6,910 nt of DNA from an uncultured Candidatus Saccharibacteria bacterium (GCA_947097085.1 CAMUQR010000038.1:1-6910), one strand, 5' to 3'; numbered from the stretch's first letter, positions 1 to 5,977 are shown. Numbers and translations are program-made. Notes: generated by a model not told the origin, from the letters alone.

Positions 1-1295
1 TCTTTATTTCACCAATCAAAGGCATGACCGAAAAACTTGATGTGATTGTCTTCGTCTTAATCTTGGGTGGTTTCTTGGGCGTGGTAATGAAAACTGGCGC
101 GCTCGACGCTGCACTTGGCAGTCTGCTGAAGAAAATGAAAGGCAAAGAAAAATGGCTCATCCCAATCTTGATGATTCTCTTCGCAATTGGTGGTACTACT
201 TATGGTATGCAAGAAGAAGCTGTGGCCTTTTACGCGCTAGTTGTGCCAATTATGTTGGCTGCTGGCTATAATGCCATGACAGCGGTAATGGTCATCGTCC
301 TCGGTGGTGGCGTTGGTGTGATGGCTTCAACCATTAACCCATTCTCAACCGGTATTGCCGCTCGATCGGCTGGTGTGGAACTAGGTAATATTTTAGGCGT
401 TCAAGCAGTGATTATGATCTTGTCGCTGATTGCCGCGATTATCTTCGTGATGCGCTACGCTGCGAAAGTCAAAGCTGGTGCTTACAAGGAAGACTCAGTT
501 GGTAAACCTTCAGTTAAAGCACTTGATATGAGCAATGTGCCAGAATATACCGGTGCTCGTAAGGCTATTATGGCAATTTTTGCCCTAACCTTCGTGGTGA
601 TGATTATTTCATTGATCCCATGGAGTAACTTTAAAATTACTCTATTCCAGGATATTCATACCTACTTATCAGATCTGCCAATTATCGGCGTGATCTTCGG
701 TTTCTCACACAATGTGCCATTTGGTGACTGGTACTTTAACGAGATTTCAGCTCTGTTCTTAATTTCAACTGGTATTATCGCAGCAATTTATGCTAAGGAT
801 TTTGCCAAACAGGAAGTTTCTATCACCGATACTTTCATCGCTGGCGTGGCCGATCTGCTGAGCGTGGCTCTGATTATCGCCGTTGCCGCAGCAGTATCAG
901 TGGTAATGCAAGCTGGTGGTATCCAAGATACAATCATTCACTGGGGTGAAGAAGCTCTCAAGAACGTCGGTGGCGGTCTAGTTGGTATCTTGGCTTATTT
1001 GTTCTACCTACCAATGTCATTTATTATTCCATCGTCATCTGGTTTGGCAGCGGCAACTATGCCGGTGATTGCGCCAGTGGCTGACCTGGTCCACTCCAGC
1101 AAAGAAGCTATGGTGGTGGCCTTCGCAACTGCATCTGGTTTGCTGAACATGATGGCGCCAACTATTGCTTCACTGTTAGCTGGTTTGGCTTTAGCGGGTG
1201 TGCCGTATAAGAACTGGTTGAAGCGTGTTGCTCCAATTATGGCTATTTTTGCCTTGATTAGTGTGGTGGTAATCTTCTTAATGGGGGTAATGTAG
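1..1295 (+). CDS. YfcC/ArcD-type arginine-ornithine (basic amino acid) antiporter, 5'-truncated by window edge
   Basis: Polytopic inner-membrane transporter of the YfcC family (C4-dicarboxylate/anaerobic carrier-like group), which often sits beside arginine deiminase genes and is thought to exchange arginine for ornithine. The ATG at 24 is probably internal. The frame stays open to the window edge, the residues before it (ISPIKG) continue the family pattern, there is no convincing ribosome site, and the 423 residues from 24 fall roughly 70-80 short of the usual length of about 500. Visible family features are the glycine-rich GGFLGVVMKTGAL near the start, IGGTTYGMQEEAVAF, the substrate-region-like STINPFSTGIAARSAGVELG around residues 102-121 (counted from ATG 24), and a second-half counterpart YLPMSFIIPSSSGLAAATMP around residues 329-348. 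Many hydrophobic helices are obvious. Its stop overlaps the GTG start of arcC (TAGTG), so the two are co-transcribed and probably translationally coupled. The family call is firm; the arginine/ornithine substrate is inferred from the neighbour. Confidence 0.87.
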   Translation, partial: FISPIKGMTEKLDVIVFVLILGGFLGVVMKTGALDAALGSLLKKMKGKEKWLIPILMILFAIGGTTYGMQEEAVAFYALVVPIMLAAGYNAMTAVMVIVLGGGVGVMASTINPFSTGIAARSAGVELGNILGVQAVIMILSLIAAIIFVMRYAAKVKAGAYKEDSVGKPSVKALDMSNVPEYTGARKAIMAIFALTFVVMIISLIPWSNFKITLFQDIHTYLSDLPIIGVIFGFSHNVPFGDWYFNEISALFLISTGIIAAIYAKDFAKQEVSITDTFIAGVADLLSVALIIAVAAAVSVVMQAGGIQDTIIHWGEEALKNVGGGLVGILAYLFYLPMSFIIPSSSGLAAATMPVIAPVADLVHSSKEAMVVAFATASGLLNMMAPTIASLLAGLALAGVPYKNWLKRVAPIMAIFALISVVVIFLMGVM

Positions 1296-2233
1296 TGACT
1301 CGTATCGTAGTCGCTCTTGGTGGTAATGCCTTGTCGCTTGATGGCAAGGCAACTGCCACTGCTCAACAACAAGTCGCTAACCGAACTGCTGGTTTGTTGG
1401 CGCGTTTAGTGCAAGCCGGTCACGAACTGGCCGTAGTGCATGGTAATGGTCCACAAATTGGCAATATTATCCTGCACGAAGAAGCGATTAATACCGAAAA
1501 AACCCCGACCATGCCTGTTGATACCTGTGGAGCGATGAGTCAGGGACAAATTGGCTATTGGCTCCAAAACGCTTTCTTTAATAATTTTCAAGCTTTAGGT
1601 ATTAATAAGCCAGTGGCTGCCATGGTGACGCAAGTGCTAGTTGATCCAAACGATCCAGCATTTTCTAATCCAACCAAGCCAATCGGTCCGTTTTATAGCG
1701 AAGAAGAAGCTAAAAAACTGGCAACTGAGCGTGGTTTTACGGTTAAAGAAGATGCCGGTCGTGGTTGGCGCAAGGTAGTGCCTTCACCAGCACCAATTGA
1801 TATCGTAGAAGCTGATTTGGTCAAAATGGCGCTTGATAACCAAGCAATTTTAATCGCAGCAGGTGGTGGCGGTATTCCGGTTTACTATAAGGACGATAAG
1901 TTAGTCGGACTTGAGGCGGTCATCGATAAAGATTTCGCTGCTGCTAAGTTAGCGGAAATCATTGACGCTGATATACTCCTGATTTTGACGGCGGTGGACA
2001 CGATTAAGATCAATTACGGTCAACCTGACGAGCAGTCAATCAGCCAAATGACTCTTGACCAAGCGCGTCAATATATCGCCGAAGGTCAATTTGCACCTGG
2101 TAGTATGTTGCCAAAAGTCGAAGCATCGATTAAATTCGTGTCAACTGGTGGCGGTCGCCAAGCGATTATCACTACGCCAGAGGGCGCACTTGATGCTATT
2201 AACGGCTTAACTGGTACGAAAATTACGAATTAG
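1295..2233 (+). CDS. arcC: Carbamate kinase
   Basis: Catalyses carbamoyl phosphate + ADP to ATP + carbamate (then ammonia and CO2), the ATP-yielding last step of the arginine deiminase pathway, in the cytoplasm. The 312 residues match the family's usual length of about 310. Motifs seen in order (amino acid kinase fold): VVALGGNAL at the N-terminus, VVHGNGPQIGN, DTCGAMSQGQIGYWLQNA, GWRKVVPSPAPIDIVE, AILIAAGGGGIPV, EAVIDKDFAAAKLAE, DILLILTAVD, then GSMLPKVEASIKFV followed by a glycine-rich STGGGRQAIIT. Nothing catalytic appears to be missing. The start is the GTG whose first base is the last base of the upstream TAG stop; a GGGGG run seven bases before it, inside the upstream gene, can act as ribosome site. 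Co-transcribed with the upstream transporter. In a reduced-genome epibiont this pathway would supply ATP from host arginine; that role is inference, the enzyme identity is not. Confidence 0.96.
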   Translation: MTRIVVALGGNALSLDGKATATAQQQVANRTAGLLARLVQAGHELAVVHGNGPQIGNIILHEEAINTEKTPTMPVDTCGAMSQGQIGYWLQNAFFNNFQALGINKPVAAMVTQVLVDPNDPAFSNPTKPIGPFYSEEEAKKLATERGFTVKEDAGRGWRKVVPSPAPIDIVEADLVKMALDNQAILIAAGGGGIPVYYKDDKLVGLEAVIDKDFAAAKLAEIIDADILLILTAVDTIKINYGQPDEQSISQMTLDQARQYIAEGQFAPGSMLPKVEASIKFVSTGGGRQAIITTPEGALDAINGLTGTKITN

Positions 2234-2242
2234 ATACAGTTA

Positions 2243-2291
2243 GATTCTAGAAAGGAATAATGTTGTATAAAAAACAACAATTTCTAGAATC
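2243..2291. repeat. Perfect 11-bp inverted repeat with an inner 6-bp arm between arcC and the surface-protein gene
   Basis: GATTCTAGAAA (2243-2253) and TTTCTAGAATC (2281-2291) are exact reverse complements. Inside them TGTTGT (2261-2266) pairs with ACAACA (2274-2279). As RNA this gives a long bulged hairpin just after the arcC stop and could end or stabilise the arcC transcript, but no T-run follows, so it is not a standard intrinsic terminator. Each arm also contains the self-complementary 8-mer TTCTAGAA, and the right arm lies just before the -35 at 2297, so a protein operator is equally possible. Confidence 0.6.
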
Positions 2292-2296
2292 GATAC

Positions 2297-2325
2297 TTTA
2301 CCTAATAACACGCTTATGTTAAAAT
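2297..2325 (+). promoter_or_regulatory. Promoter of the FN3 surface-protein gene
   Basis: The -35 TTTACC (2297-2302), a 17-bp spacer and the -10 TAAAAT (2320-2325) form a good housekeeping-sigma promoter. TG at 2317-2318 gives an extended -10. Predicted transcription start is near 2332, leaving a leader of about 27 nt before the gene at 2359. This separates the surface-protein gene from the arc genes as its own transcription unit. Confidence 0.65.
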
Positions 2326-2358
2326 ATTACTTAAGTGTAATTATCGAAAAAAGGGGAG

Positions 2359-4443
2359 ATGATGTTGGACTTTATTAACAAAAAAAGATCAAATAGGGTG
2401 TCAGCACAAGTTAGTGCTAATCAGACACAAAAACCACTCAAAAGCTCGCGGATTTCAGTCAAATATATCATTACCGAAACTAAAACTATCCCAGTGTTGT
2501 TGGCGATGATGTTTATTGTGGCTTTGATTCCAATTGTGTCGAATATTAAACGCCAACAATCCACCAACGCTGCTCCTAATCAAGTGACATGGAACTTTGC
2601 TCACCTGGATCATTATCGATATAACGCAACTGAAATTGATATCACCCCTAACAGCGCCAAGTTAGCAGTTTTACCAACCTCTTTTCGTTTGACAGCTGAT
2701 GAGGCTGATATTAACGATGCATTCAGAGTTTACGATCCGACTCGCACTAGTATTGTTACTGATCCACAGAATCCTAACAACAAAGTCTACAAGTTTAAGG
2801 GCGGACAAGGAAGTCATCATCTATTAACTGCTAAATATTTACCAATTAACCATAATTTTACTTATCAGGTGACTGGTAAAATTAAATCTGCTAAACCTGG
2901 TTTACTCGGTCGTGCCGAAATTGGTGCTTGGGCAACCTCAGGAGTTGATGAAGCGCCACATTGGCGCCAAAAGACTCGTCAAGGTGATGTCGCAACTATT
3001 ACCAGTGTTGAACCGGGGCGTATTACGGTGGCTGGGGCTAACCTAGCTACTTGGGCGAACGGTGGCGTAGGATGGAACCGTAGTGTTATGCTCTATTACA
3101 ATGGTTATACTGGTGGTATCCCAGACGCTATTCTTGAGTGCCGTGCTAGTGGTTATGTAACTCTAAGTGATGGTTTTTTCTCAGTTGCTGATGGTAATAG
3201 CATATACACTAACTGTAAAATCCCTGATGAAGTTAAAAATCGTATTCGTCCTGGCGTGACACAAATTACTGGTGTACAAGGTCAAGCACCAACAAGTTAT
3301 TTAGCGACAGCTTTCCCCGCCAGTGATACAACCTGGACGCCATTTAGCGCTTCAATTACTGGGACGCTAAACGACCGTGTCAATAATAATAATAAGTTCG
3401 AGATTGGTACACGTCGTACTTATATCGACATAACTGTCAATGGTGGTTTGGACGATCGCTATGAAACGTATTTAGATGACATCGAAGTACGCGTCATTGG
3501 TCCACAGCCAACTTACTCATGGGTAGCTCCCGTGATTCACAGTGCTTATCCACATCATTTTGATGGCAAGGCACTGTCATTTACTAATACGCTTGGTGCG
3601 AACACGACTGAGCAAGAAGTTCGTTACCAGATTTCGATTAACAATGGTCAAACTTGGTTGTGGTGGAATGGCACATCTTGGGCGGAAGTTAATCATACTC
3701 GGGTGTTGCAAGGTAATGATACTACCAGTATCGCCACCGCCATTTTGCCTGATGTGACTTTTCCAGAGACTCAAGCCAATCCCGCTTCGGTGATTAACGC
3801 GAACTTAAGCTCGCTAACTTCAACTGGTGGTGATTTTCGCTGGCGTGCATTCCTAGTTTCCAACGGTAGTAAGCAAGTTGAACTACGCGAAGTTAGCTTC
3901 TCAGGTGAGCTAGTGCCGTCAGCTCCTCAAAATTTAACCGCAACTCAAATCACTCAGCCACACCCAACTATCCCGAGTGCGATTGATTCGCTGAACCAAG
4001 TGCGTCTCAATTGGAAACGTCCTGCTAACGAAGGCAGTTCACCACTAACTAGCTATCGTCTGTATTACAAGTTGTCTGGTCAACCTGATAATCAGTATGT
4101 CGAAGTTGCTGGTACAAACATGCTTTCGACAACGGCAACTGATTTGACTTTTACCGTGCCGAACTTAACTTACAAAGCTAACTATGATTTCCGTCTAGTC
4201 GCTACTAATCAAGCCGGTACTTCTCAGTCCGCACTTGTTCAGAACGTTAATATTAAAGACACGACTGCGCCAGTCTTGCATGGTGTCCAAGAAACTACTG
4301 TTAATCAAAATGCTACTTTTGATCCATTGGCTGGTGTGACGGCAGTGGATAATGTTGATGGTAATATTACTAATATTTCAGTGTATGGTGACACTGTTAA
4401 TACGGCGCAAGTTGCGAGCTATACTGTAGTGTATTTTGTGTAG
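2359..4443 (+). CDS. Large secreted/surface FN3-DUF5011 protein, N-terminal part (cut by in-frame TAG)
   Basis: First 694 codons of a reading frame that continues beyond a single TAG to 5526. Residues 1-42 are basic and polar, 43-61 form one hydrophobic helix (signal peptide or signal anchor, followed by STNAAP), and the rest is extracellular in character: Asn/Thr-rich, few Lys. Residues about 75-515 are a beta-rich region I cannot assign; a stretch ending YLDDIEVRVIG (371-381) resembles the end of carbohydrate-binding jelly-roll domains, and WLWWNGTSW (433-441) is Trp-rich. An FN3 domain spans about 520-632 and a DUF5011/HYR-like domain starts at 634 (DTTAPVL) and is severed at 694. The only two cysteines are C261 and C286. 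The start is uncertain: AAGGGGAG directly abuts ATG 2359, so ATG 2362 or TTG 2365 has better spacing. A role in adhesion or host contact is inference. As a truncated product it would lack the C-terminal anchor. Confidence 0.8.
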   Translation: MMLDFINKKRSNRVSAQVSANQTQKPLKSSRISVKYIITETKTIPVLLAMMFIVALIPIVSNIKRQQSTNAAPNQVTWNFAHLDHYRYNATEIDITPNSAKLAVLPTSFRLTADEADINDAFRVYDPTRTSIVTDPQNPNNKVYKFKGGQGSHHLLTAKYLPINHNFTYQVTGKIKSAKPGLLGRAEIGAWATSGVDEAPHWRQKTRQGDVATITSVEPGRITVAGANLATWANGGVGWNRSVMLYYNGYTGGIPDAILECRASGYVTLSDGFFSVADGNSIYTNCKIPDEVKNRIRPGVTQITGVQGQAPTSYLATAFPASDTTWTPFSASITGTLNDRVNNNNKFEIGTRRTYIDITVNGGLDDRYETYLDDIEVRVIGPQPTYSWVAPVIHSAYPHHFDGKALSFTNTLGANTTEQEVRYQISINNGQTWLWWNGTSWAEVNHTRVLQGNDTTSIATAILPDVTFPETQANPASVINANLSSLTSTGGDFRWRAFLVSNGSKQVELREVSFSGELVPSAPQNLTATQITQPHPTIPSAIDSLNQVRLNWKRPANEGSSPLTSYRLYYKLSGQPDNQYVEVAGTNMLSTTATDLTFTVPNLTYKANYDFRLVATNQAGTSQSALVQNVNIKDTTAPVLHGVQETTVNQNATFDPLAGVTAVDNVDGNITNISVYGDTVNTAQVASYTVVYFV
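4441..4443 (+). other. In-frame amber codon (probable CAG to TAG change)
   Basis: The frame reads YFV-TAG-DSSGN. The paralogous DUF5011-like repeat downstream reads YHVQDSANN (around 4969-4995), so TAG stands exactly where that copy has Gln. The same frame is open on both sides for hundreds of codons and the split domain is completed after the stop. TAG ends arcC, the transporter and the DsbA-like gene normally, so general TAG reassignment is unlikely. One C-to-T transition would explain it. Confidence 0.85.
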
Positions 4444-5526
4444 GATTCATCAGGTAATCGTACGATTATTAATCGTCGTGTGACTGTGCTGTCACAAACC
4501 CCAACCTCACCACAAAATCTCACCGCTAGTCAATCTGGCGCGACCAACTCCATTCAGGTGTCTTGGCAAGTTCCGGCTACGGTCAACGGTCCTTTGCGCG
4601 GTTATCAGCTCGAATATAAACGCCATCAAGATACTGCTTGGCAAGTTTATAATAATTCCGATACAACTCCGTTGACACAGACCAGTGCGACTTTGTCGGG
4701 TCTGAATTTCGGTCAATTCTATGATATTCAAGTGCGGGCAATTAACAATATTGGCCCTTCGACGCCAGCTACGATTCAGAATATTTTAGTGCGTGATCAA
4801 ACCGCACCAACAATTCAAGGCGCAACGAACTTAACAATCGATTTCGCTTCGAGTTTTGATCCGATGCAGGGCGTGACTGCCACTGACGATCAAGACGGTA
4901 CTATAACGAATAGGATTTTCTACACCGGCACAGTTAATACGCACGCTCTTGGTAACTATCTGATTGTCTATCACGTGCAAGATAGTGCTAATAATCTAGC
5001 CGTGGCAAGTCGAACCATTACGGTCACACAGACAGTCACTCCTAGCCCGACTAGCCTGCAAGCCAACCAAGTTCAGCACTCTAAACAACTTAATCTGACC
5101 TGGCAAGCGCCGGCTCATAATGGTGGTTCGCCAATTACTGGCTATCAAATCGCTTACAAACCATCAAATCAAACCAACTGGACGAATGTGCCTCAGTTGG
5201 TAAATGATACACATTATCTATTGAATAACTTGGAATATGGTATTGAATACGATATTCAAATTCGTGCGGTCAATGCCGTTGGTCAATCTAATCCAGTGCA
5301 AATTCAAGCTCGACTAACAGCACCGCCAACTCCACCGACACCATCAACGCCACCAGTACATCACCACACTAGCCCACAGCCAGCTAATACTTCGATTGCT
5401 ACTGGTTTGCCAAATTCCGGTTATGGGCCTCAAGATAATAAAATCTTTATCGTCATTGTAGCGATTGTGGTTGCTGGATTGACGACTGTGGCGGTAATCT
5501 TAATAAAGAAAAAGCATCGCAAATAA
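4444..5526 (+). CDS. C-terminal part of the FN3-DUF5011 surface protein, with LPNSG sorting-like signal
   Basis: Continues the same frame after TAG 4441-4443. A GTG at 4480 could formally start a 348-residue ORF, but no ribosome site precedes it and it would begin inside the DUF5011 domain, so independent translation is doubtful. Numbering from 4480: the end of the first DUF5011-like domain, FN3 at 8-103, a second DUF5011-like domain at 107-183 (DQTAPTIQG to ASRTITV), FN3 at 187-280, a Pro/Thr stalk about 281-305, LPNSG at 310-314, a hydrophobic helix about 322-342 and the tail KKKHRK. That ending has the layout of a sortase substrate (motif, helix, basic tail), with S in place of the usual T. 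If sortase does not act, the helix alone would anchor the protein. No cysteine is present. With the upstream part the intact protein would have about 1055 residues, with FN3 and DUF5011-like modules alternating. Confidence 0.75.
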   Translation, partial: DSSGNRTIINRRVTVLSQTPTSPQNLTASQSGATNSIQVSWQVPATVNGPLRGYQLEYKRHQDTAWQVYNNSDTTPLTQTSATLSGLNFGQFYDIQVRAINNIGPSTPATIQNILVRDQTAPTIQGATNLTIDFASSFDPMQGVTATDDQDGTITNRIFYTGTVNTHALGNYLIVYHVQDSANNLAVASRTITVTQTVTPSPTSLQANQVQHSKQLNLTWQAPAHNGGSPITGYQIAYKPSNQTNWTNVPQLVNDTHYLLNNLEYGIEYDIQIRAVNAVGQSNPVQIQARLTAPPTPPTPSTPPVHHHTSPQPANTSIATGLPNSGYGPQDNKIFIVIVAIVVAGLTTVAVILIKKKHRK

Positions 5527-5549
5527 TCACTGAATTAGCATTAAATCTG

Positions 5550-5583
5550 AAAAACACCAAAATATTACTGTTTTGGTGTTTTT
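5550..5583 (+). terminator. Intrinsic terminator after the surface-protein gene
   Basis: A perfect 13-bp stem, 5550-5562 against 5571-5583, with the 8-nt loop TATTACTG and ending in a T-run. It lies 24 bases after the stop at 5526. The A-run on the left arm means it can also work on the opposite strand. Confidence 0.92.
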
Positions 5584-5603
5584 ATTGAGGTAAAACTAGC
5601 GAT

Positions 5604-5634
5604 TAATCCACAGAAAATCCAGGTTTTTCCACAG
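5604..5634 (+). promoter_or_regulatory. Two DnaA-box-like direct repeats, 21 bp apart
   Basis: TAATCCACA (5604-5612) and TTTTCCACA (5625-5633) each differ by one base from the DnaA box TTATCCACA. Both are followed by G, giving a shared TCCACAG. Their 21-bp spacing is two helical turns, and they lie just before the -35 at 5652. The second copy is also part of a small inverted repeat, TTTCC-ACA-GGAAA (5626-5638). DnaA or another regulator could bind here; no other origin-like feature is visible. Confidence 0.35.
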
Positions 5635-5651
5635 GAAATACGCTTATGGTA

Positions 5652-5680
5652 TTGACTTTTGTGATGTTTTTTGATACAAT
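5652..5680 (+). promoter_or_regulatory. Strong promoter of the short micro-ORF/RNA transcript
   Basis: The -35 TTGACT (5652-5657), a 17-bp spacer and the -10 TACAAT (5675-5680) make this one of the best promoter matches in the window. The predicted transcription start is at about 5686-5688, essentially on the ATG at 5688. The only complete terminator downstream on this strand is about 200 bases away. Confidence 0.8.
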
Positions 5681-5687
5681 ATTAGCC

Positions 5688-5714
5688 ATGTCTTTTGATA
5701 ATATAAGTGACTAA
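5688..5714 (+). CDS. Possible leaderless 8-codon micro-ORF
   Basis: Encodes MSFDNISD and then TAA. The ATG falls at the predicted transcription start, so it could only be read as a leaderless message. Its stop overlaps the next ATG (TAATG, 5712-5716). There is no similarity evidence; it is supported only by position and by the chain of adjoining ORFs. Confidence 0.25.
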   Translation: MSFDNISD

Positions 5715-5755
5715 TGGTCGAAATCGCAGAAGACAGACAATTAAAAGAGGAGTAA
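5714..5755 (+). CDS. Possible 13-codon micro-ORF
   Basis: Encodes MVEIAEDRQLKEE, acidic and soluble in character, starting in the TAATG overlap with the preceding 8-codon ORF and ending three bases before the next ATG. Its last codons (AAA GAG GAG) form the ribosome site of the following 30-codon ORF, so its translation would bring ribosomes to that site. It has only a weak ribosome site of its own. Confidence 0.25.
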   Translation: MVEIAEDRQLKEE

Positions 5756-5758
5756 TCC

Positions 5759-5851
5759 ATGTCAATAGCCGTCGAATTTGTGCCTTCCAGGTGCAAAAAG
5801 ATCGCAGTCGACGTGGTGCCTGCCGAATGGCAGCTCTATCTTGTTGATTAG
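5759..5851 (+). CDS. Small ORF encoding a 30-residue protein of unknown function
   Basis: Best supported of the three tiny ORFs: AGAGGAG (5746-5752) lies six bases before the ATG, an ideal spacing. The peptide begins MSIAVEFVPSRC and ends VPAEWQLYLVD. It contains an imperfect 12-residue internal repeat, AVEFVPSRC against AVDVVPAEW, matching a 36-nt period in the DNA. It has no membrane helix, no signal peptide and one cysteine. Its stop lies inside a hairpin (5833-5854) and a terminator follows 22 bases later. I do not recognise it. Candidates are a genuine small protein or a translated element of a regulatory RNA. A leader-peptide role is hard to support because no gene follows on this strand. 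Confidence 0.5.
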   Translation: MSIAVEFVPSRCKKIAVDVVPAEWQLYLVD

Positions 5852-5873
5852 AGCATAAACAAAATTATATTGC

Positions 5874-5904
5874 AAAACCACCCCAAGGCACCGGGGTGGT
5901 TTTT
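5874..5904. terminator. Strong intrinsic terminator, probably bidirectional
   Basis: AAAACCACCCC (5874-5884) pairs perfectly with GGGGTGGTTTT (5893-5903) around the 8-nt loop AAGGCACC, followed by T. On the + strand it ends the short transcript that starts near 5687. On the - strand the arms also finish in TTTT, so it can serve the convergent DsbA-like gene, which ends about 75 bases away at 5978. Confidence 0.9.
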
Positions 5905-5977
5905 GCGTGTTATCACTGGCGCAATGACTAATTGATGTGGTGAGTTAATAATGATTACCAGATATTAGCGCTACTGG

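Larger units (their letters stand above)
5687..5904 (+). ncRNA. Predicted free-standing structured transcript of about 215 nt, family unknown
   Basis: Bounded by the promoter at 5652-5680 and the terminator at 5874-5904, with no ordinary gene inside. Several helices can be drawn: 5689-5697 with 5727-5735 (9 bp, one wobble); 5736-5743 with 5753-5763 (8 bp, 3-nt bulge, loop carrying the purine-rich ribosome site); 5777-5785 with 5789-5797 (9 bp, two wobbles, 3-nt loop); 5820-5824 with 5829-5833; 5833-5838 with 5849-5854. A long-range helix, 5693-5697 plus 5699-5706 against 5865-5877 with one bulged A, would close the molecule just before the terminator but competes with the first hairpin. No motif of tmRNA, RNase P RNA or SRP RNA was recognised; 6S RNA cannot be excluded by eye. 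It may instead, or also, be the mRNA of the three tiny ORFs it contains. Confidence 0.45.

Noticed and set aside
24..26. ATG 24 as the true start of the transporter
   Set aside because: The frame is open to the window edge, upstream residues fit the family, and the protein would be too short.
3546..3554. Perfect DnaA box TTATCCACA
   Set aside because: A single copy inside the surface-protein coding sequence; plausible by chance and explained by codons.
4480..5526. Independent gene starting at GTG 4480
   Set aside because: No ribosome site precedes it, it begins inside a DUF5011-like domain whose first half lies upstream in the same frame, and it has no signal peptide.
5687..5851. Attenuator leader peptide for a downstream operon
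   Set aside because: The transcript ends in a strong terminator and the next gene is convergent on the opposite strand. The peptide also lacks a run of one amino acid.
5687..5904. tmRNA, RNase P RNA or SRP RNA
   Set aside because: None of their hallmark conserved segments is visible and the length does not suit tmRNA or RNase P RNA.
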